Of a stretch of DNA of 25,385 bases, positions 6,806 to 14,979 are shown one piece after another; position 1 is the stretch's first letter, and the number at the start of each line of letters is the position of its first letter. Source of the DNA: an uncultured archaeon A07HN63 (lineage in GTDB: Archaea > Halobacteriota > Halobacteria > Halobacteriales > Haloferacaceae); NCBI GenBank assembly GCA_000496215.1, contig KI543218.1, positions 67,095-92,479 of the forward strand, written 5' to 3'. A program made the position numbers and the translations under genes. The notes beneath the pieces were generated by a model. It worked only from the letters and a program-made list of their open reading frames with translations. It did no database searches and was not told where the DNA came from.

Positions 6806-7865
6806 GCCGCGGACAGTCGTCGTCGACGACTCGCGGTTCATGCGCGGGCTGATCACCGATCTGCTCGACGACGCCGGCGTGCCGGTGGTCGGCGAGGCCG
6901 CCGACGGTGCCGAGGCCCTCGAGGTGATCAAGGAGGAAGGTCCCGACGCGGTCACGATGGACCTCGAGATGCCGGGCATGGGCGGTATCGAGGCTGTCGA
7001 GCGGATCATGGACGAGCAGCCGACGCCGGTGCTCATGCTGAGTGCTCACACCGAGGACGGCGCGGAGGTGACCTTCGAGGCCCTCGACAAGGGTGCCGTC
7101 GACTTCTTCACCAAACCCGGTGGCGAGGTGTCGATGGGCGTCTCCCAGCACGGCGAACAGCTTGTCTCGACGGTCCGGTCGGTCGCCGACGCCGACCTCG
7201 CGCAGGCCAGCCGGCAGACCGAGGCCGACCAGCAGCGCCAGCCGGCCAGCCAGACGACCGGCGGCACGACCGAGGCCGGGCTGGAACCGTTCGACGACAC
7301 CCGGACTGTCCTCATCGGCTCCTCGACGGGCGGCCCCGACGCTGTCGAGCAGGTGATGAGCGAGCTCCCCGCGGGCGACTGCCGGGTGATCGTCATCCAG
7401 CACATGCCCGAGGCGTTCACCGCCCGGTTCGCCGACCGTCTCGACGCCGCGAGCCGGTACGACGTCCGCGAGGCCACCGACGGCGCCCGGATCGACGCCG
7501 GCGAGGCAGTCGTCGCCCGCGGCGGCTGTCACATGGAGATTTCGGGCTACAGCAGCGGCCGTATCCGCGTCGGGTTGATCGACGACGATCTGGGGCTGTC
7601 GGTCGATCCGGCCGTCGACGTGACCATGAAGTCGGCCGCCGAGACGATCACCGACCCGATGACCGGCGTTATACTTACCGGAATGGGGTCCGATGGGGCC
7701 GATGGAATCTGTGCCATTCAAGAGGCCGGCGGCCTAACAGTGGCTCAAGACGAGGCGAGCTGTGTCATCTATGGCATGCCCAAACGCGCGATCGACGCTG
7801 GCTGCGTCGACGAGGTCTGTAGCCTCAACGATATCGCCACCACGATCAGGGAGCTCGTATCATGA
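6798..7865 (+). CDS. cheB: Protein-glutamate methylesterase/deamidase CheB
   Basis: CheB demethylates, and deamidates, glutamate and glutamine side chains of transducers, resetting sensitivity during adaptation; phosphorylation by CheA activates it. From the GTG at 6798 it has 355 residues. The N-terminal receiver domain (about 5-125) has the acidic pair D10-D11, phospho-acceptor D55 in MDLEMPG and K107 in FFTKP. A glutamine-rich linker follows (about 135-165). The esterase domain has the expected triad: S176 in IGSSTGG, H202 in QHMP and D299 in GMGSDGADG. Its TGA overlaps the cheA ATG, so the two are translationally coupled. The start is set by the GGAGGT at 6785. Every key residue is present. 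Confidence 0.95.
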   Translation: MRKPRTVVVDDSRFMRGLITDLLDDAGVPVVGEAADGAEALEVIKEEGPDAVTMDLEMPGMGGIEAVERIMDEQPTPVLMLSAHTEDGAEVTFEALDKGAVDFFTKPGGEVSMGVSQHGEQLVSTVRSVADADLAQASRQTEADQQRQPASQTTGGTTEAGLEPFDDTRTVLIGSSTGGPDAVEQVMSELPAGDCRVIVIQHMPEAFTARFADRLDAASRYDVREATDGARIDAGEAVVARGGCHMEISGYSSGRIRVGLIDDDLGLSVDPAVDVTMKSAAETITDPMTGVILTGMGSDGADGICAIQEAGGLTVAQDEASCVIYGMPKRAIDAGCVDEVCSLNDIATTIRELVS

Positions 7866-10165
7866 GTGAGGAACATATCAAGGCCTTCGTGGCCGAAAGC
7901 GAGGAAGGTATCACTGAGCTCAACAACGCGCTGCTGGATCTCGAATCCGATCCCGACGACGCCGAGGCGATGGATTCGATCTTCCGGATTGCCCACACGC
8001 TGAAGGGGAACGCCTCCGCGATGGGATTCGAGACGGTCAGCGAACTCGCCCACGAGATGGAGGATCTGCTGGACGAGGTTCGCGACGGTGACATCCCGGT
8101 CGACACCGAGCTGATGGATCTGCTCTTTGACTCGGTGGACTATCTCGACGCGATGGTCGGCGATATCGCCGAGAACGGCGAAACCGATATCGACGCCAGC
8201 GGGGTCGAGGCCGACCTCCGGAACAAACTCGAAACTGGCACCGTCAGTGGCGGTGGTGGTGAGAGCGGTGATGACGAGACGACAGAACCCTCGTCGGACG
8301 CCGACGAACCCGAGGCGTCTGCCGACGAGTCTGCGGAATCTGGCGACGAACCCTCATCGGACGCCGACGAGTCCGAGGCGTCTGCCGACGAACCCGAAGA
8401 ATCGACCGAGGAGCCGGCCGAGGCTGGTGGCGAGCCGGCCGCTCCCGAGGCCGAGTCGGTCTCGCTCCCCGAGTCGATCGCCGACGCGGAGGTTGAAACC
8501 GGCGAGGCCGTCTACCGCGCGACAGTCGGGCTGGGCGAGACGGAGATGCCGGGCGTCGAGGCGATCTTCATCATGCAGGAGATCGACGGGACCTACGAGC
8601 GGACGGCGACCGTCCCTGACCGCGACACTATCGAGGAGGGCAACTTCGATGACACCTTCGAGGTCTTCGCCATCGACACCTCCGGCGACGAACTCGAAGG
8701 GCTGCTCGGTGGGCTTGGCAAGGTCGCATCCGTTACCGTCAGCCCGGTCACGGCCAGTGTTTCCGAGCCGATGTCGGCCGCTGCCGCCGCCGACGAAGCC
8801 GGCGCCGTCTCCGACAGTGCGGCCGACGCGAGCGCCGACGCTGACAGCGACCCCGAGGCGACCGCAGAGGCGGACGACGACACCGACGAGGCCGAGACGG
8901 ACGACGATACTGACGAGACCACGACGGACGACGACACGAGCGACGCGGACGACGACGGCGACAGCGACGACAGCGGCGGTCGCTCCGGTCCGCAGTCGGG
9001 CGGTCGCTCGGGCCCCAGTAGTTCGAGTTCCGACGACGACGATATCGCCTCGGTCCGGGTCGATGTCGAACAGCTCGACGAACTCTACAACCTCGTCGAG
9101 CAGCTGGTAACGAGTCGAATCAAGCTCCGCCGCGAGATGGAACGCGAGGGCATCGACTCCGACAACCTCGACGAACTCGACAAGATCACCGGCAGCCTGC
9201 AGGATACGGCGATGGATATGCGGCTCATCCCGCTGTCGAAGATCGTCGACACCTTCCCGCGGCTGGTCCGCGATGTGGCCCGCGAGACGGGCAAGGAGGT
9301 CAACTTCACCGTCTCCGGCGAGGATATCGAGCTCGACCGGACGATCCTCACCGAGATCCGCGACCCGCTGGTCCACGTCCTGCGAAACGCCGTCGACCAC
9401 GGGATCGAGCCGCCCGAGGTACGCGAGGAGAACGGCAAGGAGCGCACCGGCAACGTCTCGCTGACAGCGACGCGGGACCGCGATCACGTCAACATCGAGG
9501 TCGCCGACGACGGGGCTGGCCTCGATCCCGAGGTGCTCAAGCAGAAGGCCATCGAGAAGGGCGTCAAGACCGAGACCGAACTCAAACAGATGGAGGAGGG
9601 CGAGATCTACGAGCTCATCTTCCATCCGGGCTTCTCGACGGCCGAAGAGGTCACCGACGTGAGCGGCCGTGGCGTCGGGATGGATGTCGTCCAGAATACG
9701 GTCAAACAGCTCGACGGCACGATCAACGTCGACAGCGAACTCGGGGAGGGAACGGTCGTCACCCTGCGGCTGCCGGTGACGGTCGCCATCGTGAAGGTGA
9801 TGTTCGTCGAGGTTGGCGGCACCGAGTACGGCATCCCGGTCAAGAACATCGCCGAGGTCACCCGCGCCGACGAGATCAGCACGACCAAAGGCGACGAGAT
9901 CATCGAACACGACGATCAGATCTATCCGATTCTTCGACTCAGCGACGCGCTTGACGAACCGGGCAGCGTCAACGGCGACGGCATGTTGCTCCGCATCCGC
10001 GACGAGCAACGACAGGTTGCCCTCCACTGTGACAAGGTGATCGATCAGGAGGAGGTCGTCGTCAAACCACTCGAGGGCGTCCTCAGCGGGATCCCCGGCC
10101 TCAGCGGGACGGCCGTTCTCGGCGACGGCGACGTGGTTGCGGTGCTTGACGTGGTGACATTATGA
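7862..10165 (+). CDS. cheA: Chemotaxis histidine kinase CheA
   Basis: CheA autophosphorylates in response to transducers and passes phosphate to CheY and CheB. The 767-residue protein has all modules. The P1 Hpt domain carries H45 in AHTLKG. An acidic linker follows (about 130-210), then a P2-like substrate-binding module (about 213-297), a second very acidic linker (300-397), and the P3 dimerisation helices (about 398-465). The P4 ATPase domain shows the N box HVLRNAVDHGIE at 505-516, G1 DDGAGLD, F box FHPGFST and G2 GRGVGMDVV. The P5 CheW-like domain (about 640-767) ends the protein. It overlaps cheB and cheR by ATGA junctions on both sides. The linkers are long and repetitive. Confidence 0.96.
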   Translation: MSEEHIKAFVAESEEGITELNNALLDLESDPDDAEAMDSIFRIAHTLKGNASAMGFETVSELAHEMEDLLDEVRDGDIPVDTELMDLLFDSVDYLDAMVGDIAENGETDIDASGVEADLRNKLETGTVSGGGGESGDDETTEPSSDADEPEASADESAESGDEPSSDADESEASADEPEESTEEPAEAGGEPAAPEAESVSLPESIADAEVETGEAVYRATVGLGETEMPGVEAIFIMQEIDGTYERTATVPDRDTIEEGNFDDTFEVFAIDTSGDELEGLLGGLGKVASVTVSPVTASVSEPMSAAAAADEAGAVSDSAADASADADSDPEATAEADDDTDEAETDDDTDETTTDDDTSDADDDGDSDDSGGRSGPQSGGRSGPSSSSSDDDDIASVRVDVEQLDELYNLVEQLVTSRIKLRREMEREGIDSDNLDELDKITGSLQDTAMDMRLIPLSKIVDTFPRLVRDVARETGKEVNFTVSGEDIELDRTILTEIRDPLVHVLRNAVDHGIEPPEVREENGKERTGNVSLTATRDRDHVNIEVADDGAGLDPEVLKQKAIEKGVKTETELKQMEEGEIYELIFHPGFSTAEEVTDVSGRGVGMDVVQNTVKQLDGTINVDSELGEGTVVTLRLPVTVAIVKVMFVEVGGTEYGIPVKNIAEVTRADEISTTKGDEIIEHDDQIYPILRLSDALDEPGSVNGDGMLLRIRDEQRQVALHCDKVIDQEEVVVKPLEGVLSGIPGLSGTAVLGDGDVVAVLDVVTL
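8288..8396 (+). repeat. 63-bp-period direct repeat in the first CheA linker
   Basis: A block starting CCCTC at 8288 recurs at 8351 with few changes over about 45 bases, one period being 21 codons. It encodes two copies of PSSDADE-x-EASADE. The repeat keeps the reading frame and looks like in-frame expansion of a flexible acidic linker. Confidence 0.7.
8762..9052 (+). repeat. Low-complexity acidic linker in cheA
   Basis: Codons 301-397 of cheA are dominated by GAC/GAT, GCC and TCC, with several imperfect copies of a unit encoding TDDDTDE near residues 335-360, followed by GGRSGP given twice. It separates the P2-like module from the dimerisation helices. Confidence 0.6.
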
Positions 10166-10980
10166 GCAAGCGAGAGTTCAAATCCAAGAGTTTCGGCCGC
10201 GTTATCAAACACATTCAGGACGAGGTCGATTTCGAACCGGAGTACTACAACGAGGACTACCTCGACCGCCGGATCACGGCGCGGATGCGCCGCCACGATG
10301 TCGAGGAGTACGACGAGTACCTCGATGTTCTCCAGACCGACAGCCGCGAGAAGGAGGCGCTGATGGACTCGCTGACGATCAACGTCACCAACTTCTTCCG
10401 CAACGAGGAGATGTGGGAGGCCCTGCGGCCGGTCCTCCGCGAGCTCACCGACGATCAGCGCCGGGTTGATGTCTGGAGCGCGCCGTGTGCCGACGGCCGC
10501 GAACCCTACTCGGTGTACATGCTCTCGAAGGACGACCGTCGGATCGACGAGGACAGTCTGTCGGTCGTCGGGACCGACATCAGCGACGAAGCACTCGAAC
10601 ACGCCAAGGCCGGTACCTACGAGACGACCCGGACAACCGACATCGGCGAGGAGCTGGATCTGCTCGATCGGCCGGAAAAATACGTCGAGATCGTTGACGA
10701 GGAGTTCACCGTCAAGAAGCCGATCCGCGACGAGATCACCTTCGAGCGCCACGATCTGATTCAGGACGGCCCCCGGCGGAACTGCGATCTGGTCTTCTGT
10801 CGGAACCTCCTCATCTACATCGACACCGCGTTCAAGGACCCGATCTTCGAGACGCTGACCGATTCGCTCCGCGAGGGCGGGTATCTGGTCATCGGGATGA
10901 CCGAGACGATCCCCGAAAGCCTCCGCGACGACTTCGACCCCGTGAACAAACGGTGTCGTATTTACGAGTATACCCCATAG
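10162..10980 (+). CDS. cheR: Protein-glutamate O-methyltransferase CheR
   Basis: CheR methylates glutamates of transducers using S-adenosylmethionine, opposing CheB. The 272-residue product begins with the helical N-terminal domain (DYLDRRITARMRRHDV) and has the conserved LTINVTNFFRN at 71-81. The SAM site is VWSAPCADGREPYSVYML at 104-121, where bacteria usually have WSAGCxxGEEPYS. The GTDIS strand follows, then the CheR signature DLVFCRNLLIYID at 209-221. The start ATG overlaps the cheA TGA, so cheB, cheA and cheR are one translationally coupled unit. I see no pentapeptide tether or TPR extension. The sequence is complete and its length normal. Confidence 0.95.
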   Translation: MSKREFKSKSFGRVIKHIQDEVDFEPEYYNEDYLDRRITARMRRHDVEEYDEYLDVLQTDSREKEALMDSLTINVTNFFRNEEMWEALRPVLRELTDDQRRVDVWSAPCADGREPYSVYMLSKDDRRIDEDSLSVVGTDISDEALEHAKAGTYETTRTTDIGEELDLLDRPEKYVEIVDEEFTVKKPIRDEITFERHDLIQDGPRRNCDLVFCRNLLIYIDTAFKDPIFETLTDSLREGGYLVIGMTETIPESLRDDFDPVNKRCRIYEYTP

Positions 10981-10996
10981 CAGGACAGACGAGCAC

Positions 10997-12211
10997 ATGT
11001 CACTATACGATCTCGCACGGTCCGGTGACGCCGAAGGGCTCCAGGAGATGCTGGAGGACAGTGACAACCCCGCCGTTCGGAAACGGGCCTGTGAGTTGCT
11101 GGGCGAGATCGCCGACGAGGATGATACCGAGACCGTCGAAGCTCTCGTTTCGACCGCGGTTACCGACGATGAAGAGGTGGTTCGAGCGGGGGCTGTCGAC
11201 GGCCTCGACCAGCTTGGCACCGAGGCTGTCGAGGAGCTTCTCGAAGATATCACCGGCAACAAGATCGAACAGGGTGCCGACTGGGCCGTCGCCAAGCGGT
11301 TCGCGAAGGCGCTTTCGTCGGATATCCCCGAGCTCCGTATGGCTGCCGCCTCCGCGCTCGGGAAACTCGGTGACGAGTCGGCGGTGAGTTCGCTGACGAA
11401 CGCGCTGTCGTCGGATGGAAATCCCAAGGTCAGAACCCGCATCTGTATGGCACTGGGCGAGATCGCCCACCCCTCCGCCGTCCCGGCACTGATCAAGCAC
11501 CTCGAAGACCCGAGTGGCCGGGTTCGGGAGGAGGCCGCCATCGCGCTATCGACCATCGGCACCGATCAGGCCCTCGCCGCGCTGACCGATATGACCGAGT
11601 CGGAGAACGCCTCGATCAGACGGATCGCCGCCTCCGCACTCGGCGAGGCCGGCACCGCCGAGGTGGTCGAGCCGCTGGCCAACGCGCTGGCTGACCGGAA
11701 CGCCGCCGTTCGGAGCGCGGCGGTGTACTCGATTCTCGAACTGCTGTCGAACGTCGAGACCCAGAAGAGCCACCAGATCCGCGACCGGATCGTCACGGAA
11801 CTACAGGATGCCGACGAGGCGACCGTCCAGCCGATCGTCGAGATCCTCGAGGAGAGCGGCCAGCGGCGACAGATCCGCAACGCCGCGTGGTTCCTCGGCC
11901 GGATCGTCGAGGACCCCGATCAGCACACCATCGAGGTGCTCGTCGATGCGCTCGAAAGCGACGATATGCAGACCTCGCAGTTCGCGGCGACCAGCCTCGC
12001 CGAGATGGGTGGCGAGGCTGTCGAAACGGAACTGATCGACCTCGTCAAAAGCGATGCCGCGGAAGATGCGCGTGCACAGGCCGTCTTCGTCCTCGGCAAG
12101 ATCGGCGGCGAACGGTCGCAGGACGTCGTCTCGAATCTCACCGACGACGACAGCAAGCAGGTCCGCAAGCGGGCCTTCTCCGCTGTCTCGAAGCTCAAAG
12201 GCCGACAGTGA
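10997..12211 (+). CDS. HEAT/PBS-lyase repeat protein of the che operon
   Basis: The 404-residue protein is almost wholly built of HEAT-like (PBS lyase type) helical repeats, for example VRAGAVDGLDQLG, LRMAAASALGKLG, VREEAAIALSTIG, IRRIAASALGEAG and VRSAAVYSILELL. No catalytic domain, signal peptide or membrane segment is visible. It starts 16 nt after cheR, so it is probably in the same operon. Established knowledge: in Halobacterium salinarum a HEAT-repeat protein (OE2401F) encoded beside two DUF439 proteins interacts with Che and archaellum proteins. The position here, just before cheF, matches that arrangement, so I infer a scaffold role between the signalling complex and the motor. It is not cheC or cheD. 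Confidence 0.85.
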   Translation: MSLYDLARSGDAEGLQEMLEDSDNPAVRKRACELLGEIADEDDTETVEALVSTAVTDDEEVVRAGAVDGLDQLGTEAVEELLEDITGNKIEQGADWAVAKRFAKALSSDIPELRMAAASALGKLGDESAVSSLTNALSSDGNPKVRTRICMALGEIAHPSAVPALIKHLEDPSGRVREEAAIALSTIGTDQALAALTDMTESENASIRRIAASALGEAGTAEVVEPLANALADRNAAVRSAAVYSILELLSNVETQKSHQIRDRIVTELQDADEATVQPIVEILEESGQRRQIRNAAWFLGRIVEDPDQHTIEVLVDALESDDMQTSQFAATSLAEMGGEAVETELIDLVKSDAAEDARAQAVFVLGKIGGERSQDVVSNLTDDDSKQVRKRAFSAVSKLKGRQ

Positions 12212-12274
12212 TATTACATAGTAGTGTGAGAAGTCAACTGCATGCCGAACGCCGTCAGCACGGCGGGATGGTGA
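12211..12274 (+). promoter_or_regulatory. Internal promoter and possible 10-codon leader before the first cheF
   Basis: ATATTACATA at 12211-12220 is a good TATA candidate. The ATG at 12242, 27 nt after its centre, opens a 10-residue frame (MPNAVSTAGW) ending with TGA at 12272-12274, 6 nt before the cheF ATG. The arms GCCGT (12251-12255) and ACGGC (12260-12264) could form a small hairpin inside it. The arrangement suggests that cheF has its own transcript with a short translated leader. Confidence 0.4.
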
Positions 12275-12280
12275 CCCTCA

Positions 12281-13144
12281 ATGAGTGAAGGCGAGTACAA
12301 GATCGTAGATACGAAAGGGCGGTTCACGATGGCAGTCAAGGGCGGCCGTCAACTCAACGACGTGTCGTGGTCAGAGGGCCGTATCCTGCTGTCGAACCGC
12401 CGGCTCATCCTTGCCGGCAACGACGGCAAAAAGACGCTTGCGCTCTCGGATATCACCGGTCTCGGTGGTCGGGAGGATGCCTCGACGGCGATCGCCTCCG
12501 TTTCGGACTATCTGAGCCTCCGCCTCGGCGACGATGTGATGCTGGTCGCGGCCTCGGATCACGAGGAGTTCAAGACGGGCTTTTTCAAGGCGATCCTCGA
12601 CGAGAACATCGTCAAGGTGAAACACCCGGCCGTTGAGGGCGGTGTTGTCACCGACGAGTCCTGGGAGAAAGCTCGTCTCAAGGTCGAACAGGAGTCCATC
12701 GCAACCGCGCTGGAAAGCGGGAAGTTCGTTGAGCTGGAACTGGAGGAGATCAGCGAGATCAACACCGAACGACAGGATATGGGCGGCAACGAGCGGCTCG
12801 TCGTGCAGGTGTCTCACGTCGACGGCCAGACGAGCGTCGAAACCCACATCACCGGAAAAGAGCGTGACTGCCAGTTCACCAAATCCTTCCTCAAGGAGGG
12901 CGAACGACGGAGCGAGGCCAACGTCGAGCTGGACGAATCAGAAAAGGAGGTGCTGATGGCACTGTACTCCGGTGTCTCTCCGTTCGAGATACCGGCGTTC
13001 GTCGGACAGGACGTCGAGGATGTCGAGGAGACGTTCGAGCGACTCGTCGAACTCGATATCGTCGACGAGGTCCGCACCCGCCGCGAGGTCACGCTGAACT
13101 CCCGCGGACGCAACATCGCCAGCGAGGCGATGAACGAACAGTAA
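12281..13144 (+). CDS. cheF: Archaeal chemotaxis protein CheF (DUF439), first copy
   Basis: CheF proteins are archaea-specific adaptors; in Halobacterium they bind CheY and archaellum accessory proteins and are needed for switching. The 287-residue product has the DUF439 pattern: an N-terminal GRILLSNRRLILAGNDGKKTL segment and a central KAILDENIVKVKHPAVEGG segment. The stretch INTERQDMGGNERLVVQVSH follows, and a C-terminal winged-helix-like region (VLMALYSGVSPFEIPAFVGQDVEDVEETFERLVELDIVDE) closes the protein. It is 69 nt downstream of the HEAT gene, with its own TATA-like element, and converges with a second copy 31 nt away. The two copies share the same domain order but differ enough to be old paralogues. 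Confidence 0.9.
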   Translation: MSEGEYKIVDTKGRFTMAVKGGRQLNDVSWSEGRILLSNRRLILAGNDGKKTLALSDITGLGGREDASTAIASVSDYLSLRLGDDVMLVAASDHEEFKTGFFKAILDENIVKVKHPAVEGGVVTDESWEKARLKVEQESIATALESGKFVELELEEISEINTERQDMGGNERLVVQVSHVDGQTSVETHITGKERDCQFTKSFLKEGERRSEANVELDESEKEVLMALYSGVSPFEIPAFVGQDVEDVEETFERLVELDIVDEVRTRREVTLNSRGRNIASEAMNEQ

Positions 13145-13175
13145 GACACGACGACGTGACCGTTGCCTGGCGCGA

Positions 13176-14045
13176 TCAGGCGTTGACCGATTCGATTTTC
13201 TGGTTGACGATGACCTGTCCTTTCGGCGTCAGCGTGAGACCATCCTCGCCGTCATCGACGAGTTCCTTCTCCTGTAGCTGATCGACAATCGCGCGCGTCT
13301 CGTTGATATCACCGGTCACGAGCATACTCAACTCCGCGCTGCCGCCGGCACTGTACAGCGAGACGAGGGTCTCGATCTCCTCCTCGCCAACGTTGATTTC
13401 CTCGAGATCCTCCATGATCTCGCTGTACTCCAGCCGGACGAATCGTCCCAGCAGATTGAGTTTTCGGCTGTTCGGCAGGGTGATCAGCGTCGTCAGTGTC
13501 GTGCCGGCCTCGGAGTGATCGACCGACAGTGTTGGCCGCGTTTTCCCGCCGATATCGCGCTGTTCCCGGCCGAAGTCGATGACGCCGCCGAGATCGACGG
13601 TGACCGTTTCTTCCTTGCCCTTGAGGTCGAGTTGCCCGCGCTTTAGCTTGAGCTCCATCTTGCGGTCGCTGGCGTCGGTGATCCGGCCACCGCGTTTGGC
13701 GGGGTGGGTGACGATCACCGTCTGTCCGCCGACAGCGGTCTTGAAGAAGACGGTCTTGAATTTCTCGACGTTTTTGCCGGTGGCCTCGATGATGGCCGCC
13801 TGTCGTTCCCCGCTTTTCTTGTACTGGATGGTCACCGTATCGTTGAAGAACTGCTTGAATGCCTGTGGCGGCGAGCCGACGTTGGTGTCGACGACGGCCG
13901 ACAGCGGAACCCGGGTCTCGGCTTCCTCGGTGGCGAGGACGAGCTGTTTCTCGCTGAGCAGAATTCGTCCCTTGACCGGCTCCATAGCCTCCGTCTCCTC
14001 TGTAAAGAACCGGCCGGGAAAGTCCGCCACCACAGCCTCGCTCAT
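13176..14045 (-). CDS. cheF2: Archaeal chemotaxis protein CheF (DUF439), second copy
   Basis: This 289-residue paralogue of the preceding gene lies on the opposite strand. It has the same domain pattern: GRILLSEKQLVLATEEAETRVPL near the N-terminus, KTVFFKTAVGGQTVIVTHPAKRGG in the middle, FGREQRDIGGKTRPTLSVDH, and a C-terminal helix-turn-helix-like part (LSMLVTGDINETRAIVDQLQEKELVDD). I chose the ATG at 14045; an in-frame GTG at 14051 would add two residues. Just before it an ATG-TGT-ACA-TGA minimal ORF (14042-14053) overlaps the start. Known analogy: H. salinarum OE2402F and OE2404R are also two DUF439 genes on opposite strands. The symbol is tentative; which copy binds CheY cannot be told from sequence. 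Confidence 0.88.
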   Translation of the reverse strand: MSEAVVADFPGRFFTEETEAMEPVKGRILLSEKQLVLATEEAETRVPLSAVVDTNVGSPPQAFKQFFNDTVTIQYKKSGERQAAIIEATGKNVEKFKTVFFKTAVGGQTVIVTHPAKRGGRITDASDRKMELKLKRGQLDLKGKEETVTVDLGGVIDFGREQRDIGGKTRPTLSVDHSEAGTTLTTLITLPNSRKLNLLGRFVRLEYSEIMEDLEEINVGEEEIETLVSLYSAGGSAELSMLVTGDINETRAIVDQLQEKELVDDGEDGLTLTPKGQVIVNQKIESVNA

Positions 14046-14053
14046 GTACACAT
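14042..14053 (-). other. Minimal ORF (3 codons plus stop) overlapping the second cheF start
   Basis: ATG TGT ACA TGA on the minus strand ends in an ATGA overlap with the cheF2 start codon. GAAACAATCAA at 14071-14081 is centred about 24 nt before its ATG. It is too short to be judged from sequence alone. Confidence 0.25.
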
Positions 14054-14188
14054 AATTTAGAGCAGCCCCCTTGATTGTTTCGCGCTCCGTCTGTGACTCC
14101 GCGTATCAGCGGCGTGTCGTAACCGAGACACCCGCGGAGACTGCGGAAACAGCAAAGTCTAATGGGATGCGTCACCAAGCGAGAGGTG

Positions 14189-14578
14189 ATGCCAACAGTA
14201 ACCTACCTGAATTACGACGTGCTGGACGACAACGGCTGGGAAATCGACGACGACGACCTCTTCGAGAGTGCTGAAGATGCCGATCTCGGCGAGGAAGATT
14301 ACGGATCGCTCGACGTGAACGAAGGCGAGTACATCCTCGAAGCCGCCGAGGCGCAGGGCTACGACTGGCCCTTCTCGTGCCGTGCTGGCGCGTGTGCAAA
14401 CTGTGCAGCAATCGTCAAAGAGGGCGAGATCGATATGGACATGCAGCAGATCCTCTCCGACGAGGAAGTCGAAGAGAAGGACGTTCGACTCACCTGTATC
14501 GGTAGCCCGGACGCCGACGACGTGAAGATCATCTACAACGCCAAACACCTCGACTACCTCCAGAACCGCGTTATCTGA
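14189..14578 (+). CDS. fer: Plant-type [2Fe-2S] ferredoxin, haloarchaeal
   Basis: This cytosolic electron carrier accepts electrons from 2-oxoacid oxidoreductases in haloarchaea. The 129-residue product has the ferredoxin cluster ligands C64, C69, C72 and C103 (FSCRAGACANCAA, LTCIG). It also has the extra acidic N-terminal insert (about residues 14-40) that marks haloarchaeal ferredoxins and stabilises them in high salt. The ATG at 14189 gives the exact usual N-terminus MPTV. An in-frame ATG at 14162 would add nine residues, without family support. A GAGGTG lies directly before the start. The gene is divergent from cheF2 and its length is normal. Confidence 0.95.
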   Translation: MPTVTYLNYDVLDDNGWEIDDDDLFESAEDADLGEEDYGSLDVNEGEYILEAAEAQGYDWPFSCRAGACANCAAIVKEGEIDMDMQQILSDEEVEEKDVRLTCIGSPDADDVKIIYNAKHLDYLQNRVI

Positions 14579-14672
14579 AGCCGACTGTACGCTGCGTTTC
14601 TCGACGCACTACCCGAGGCTGCGTTCTCTGCAGCCCTCAGTCTCGCCGGTCAGCTACGTCACTGTCGATCTA

Positions 14673-14855
14673 TCACAGCCAGTTGCTACTGACGTATTCG
14701 AGTGTGATCGCTGACCGGTCGAGATGCTGTGACAACTCGTGGGCGGCGTCGCCGACCTCGCGCGCTGACAGCGTCTGGTCTGTCTGAAAGAGCACGCCTG
14801 CGGTGGTTTTGATCTGTCGTTCGGTGAAAAAGTCGTTGTCCTGTGTAAGAATCAT
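14673..14855 (-). pseudogene. Truncated DUF5615 (PIN-like) remnant
   Basis: The 60-residue frame begins MILTQDNDFF and continues GVLFQTDQTLSAREVGDAAHELSQHL, which looks like the C-terminal half of DUF5615 PIN-like proteins (toxin-type nuclease fold). The N-terminal half with the first acidic residues is absent: a TAG stands directly before the ATG, and the upstream DNA is a copy of tRNA flanking sequence. I infer a broken gene left after rearrangement. Alternatively it is an intact short protein that starts here; the abutting duplicated tRNA end makes that less likely. No antitoxin partner is visible next to it. Confidence 0.5.
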
Positions 14856-14877
14856 CTAACCGTCGCTCGGACACGCG

Positions 14878-14900
14878 ATGCGAGGGAAGGGATTCGAACC
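14878..14900 (-). repeat. Duplicated 3' end of tRNA-Leu (possible attachment-site footprint)
   Basis: These 23 bases are identical to 14979-15001, the acceptor and T-arm end of the tRNA-Leu gene; similarity continues with mismatches to 14862, matching 14963. The copies are in direct orientation, 101 bp apart. Site-specific integrases of archaeal elements use tRNA 3' ends and leave exactly this kind of direct repeat. Confidence 0.65.
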
Positions 14901-14979
14901 ACGGTCGCTCACTGCGCTCGCTCTCTGCTTCGAATCCGTCCAGAACGATTTCAGCCCTCACTGTCGCTCGGGCATGAAA

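Noticed and set aside
8354..10027. Long minus-strand frame opposite cheA
   Set aside because: A mirror of the codon bias of cheA; no domain, while cheA has all its motifs.
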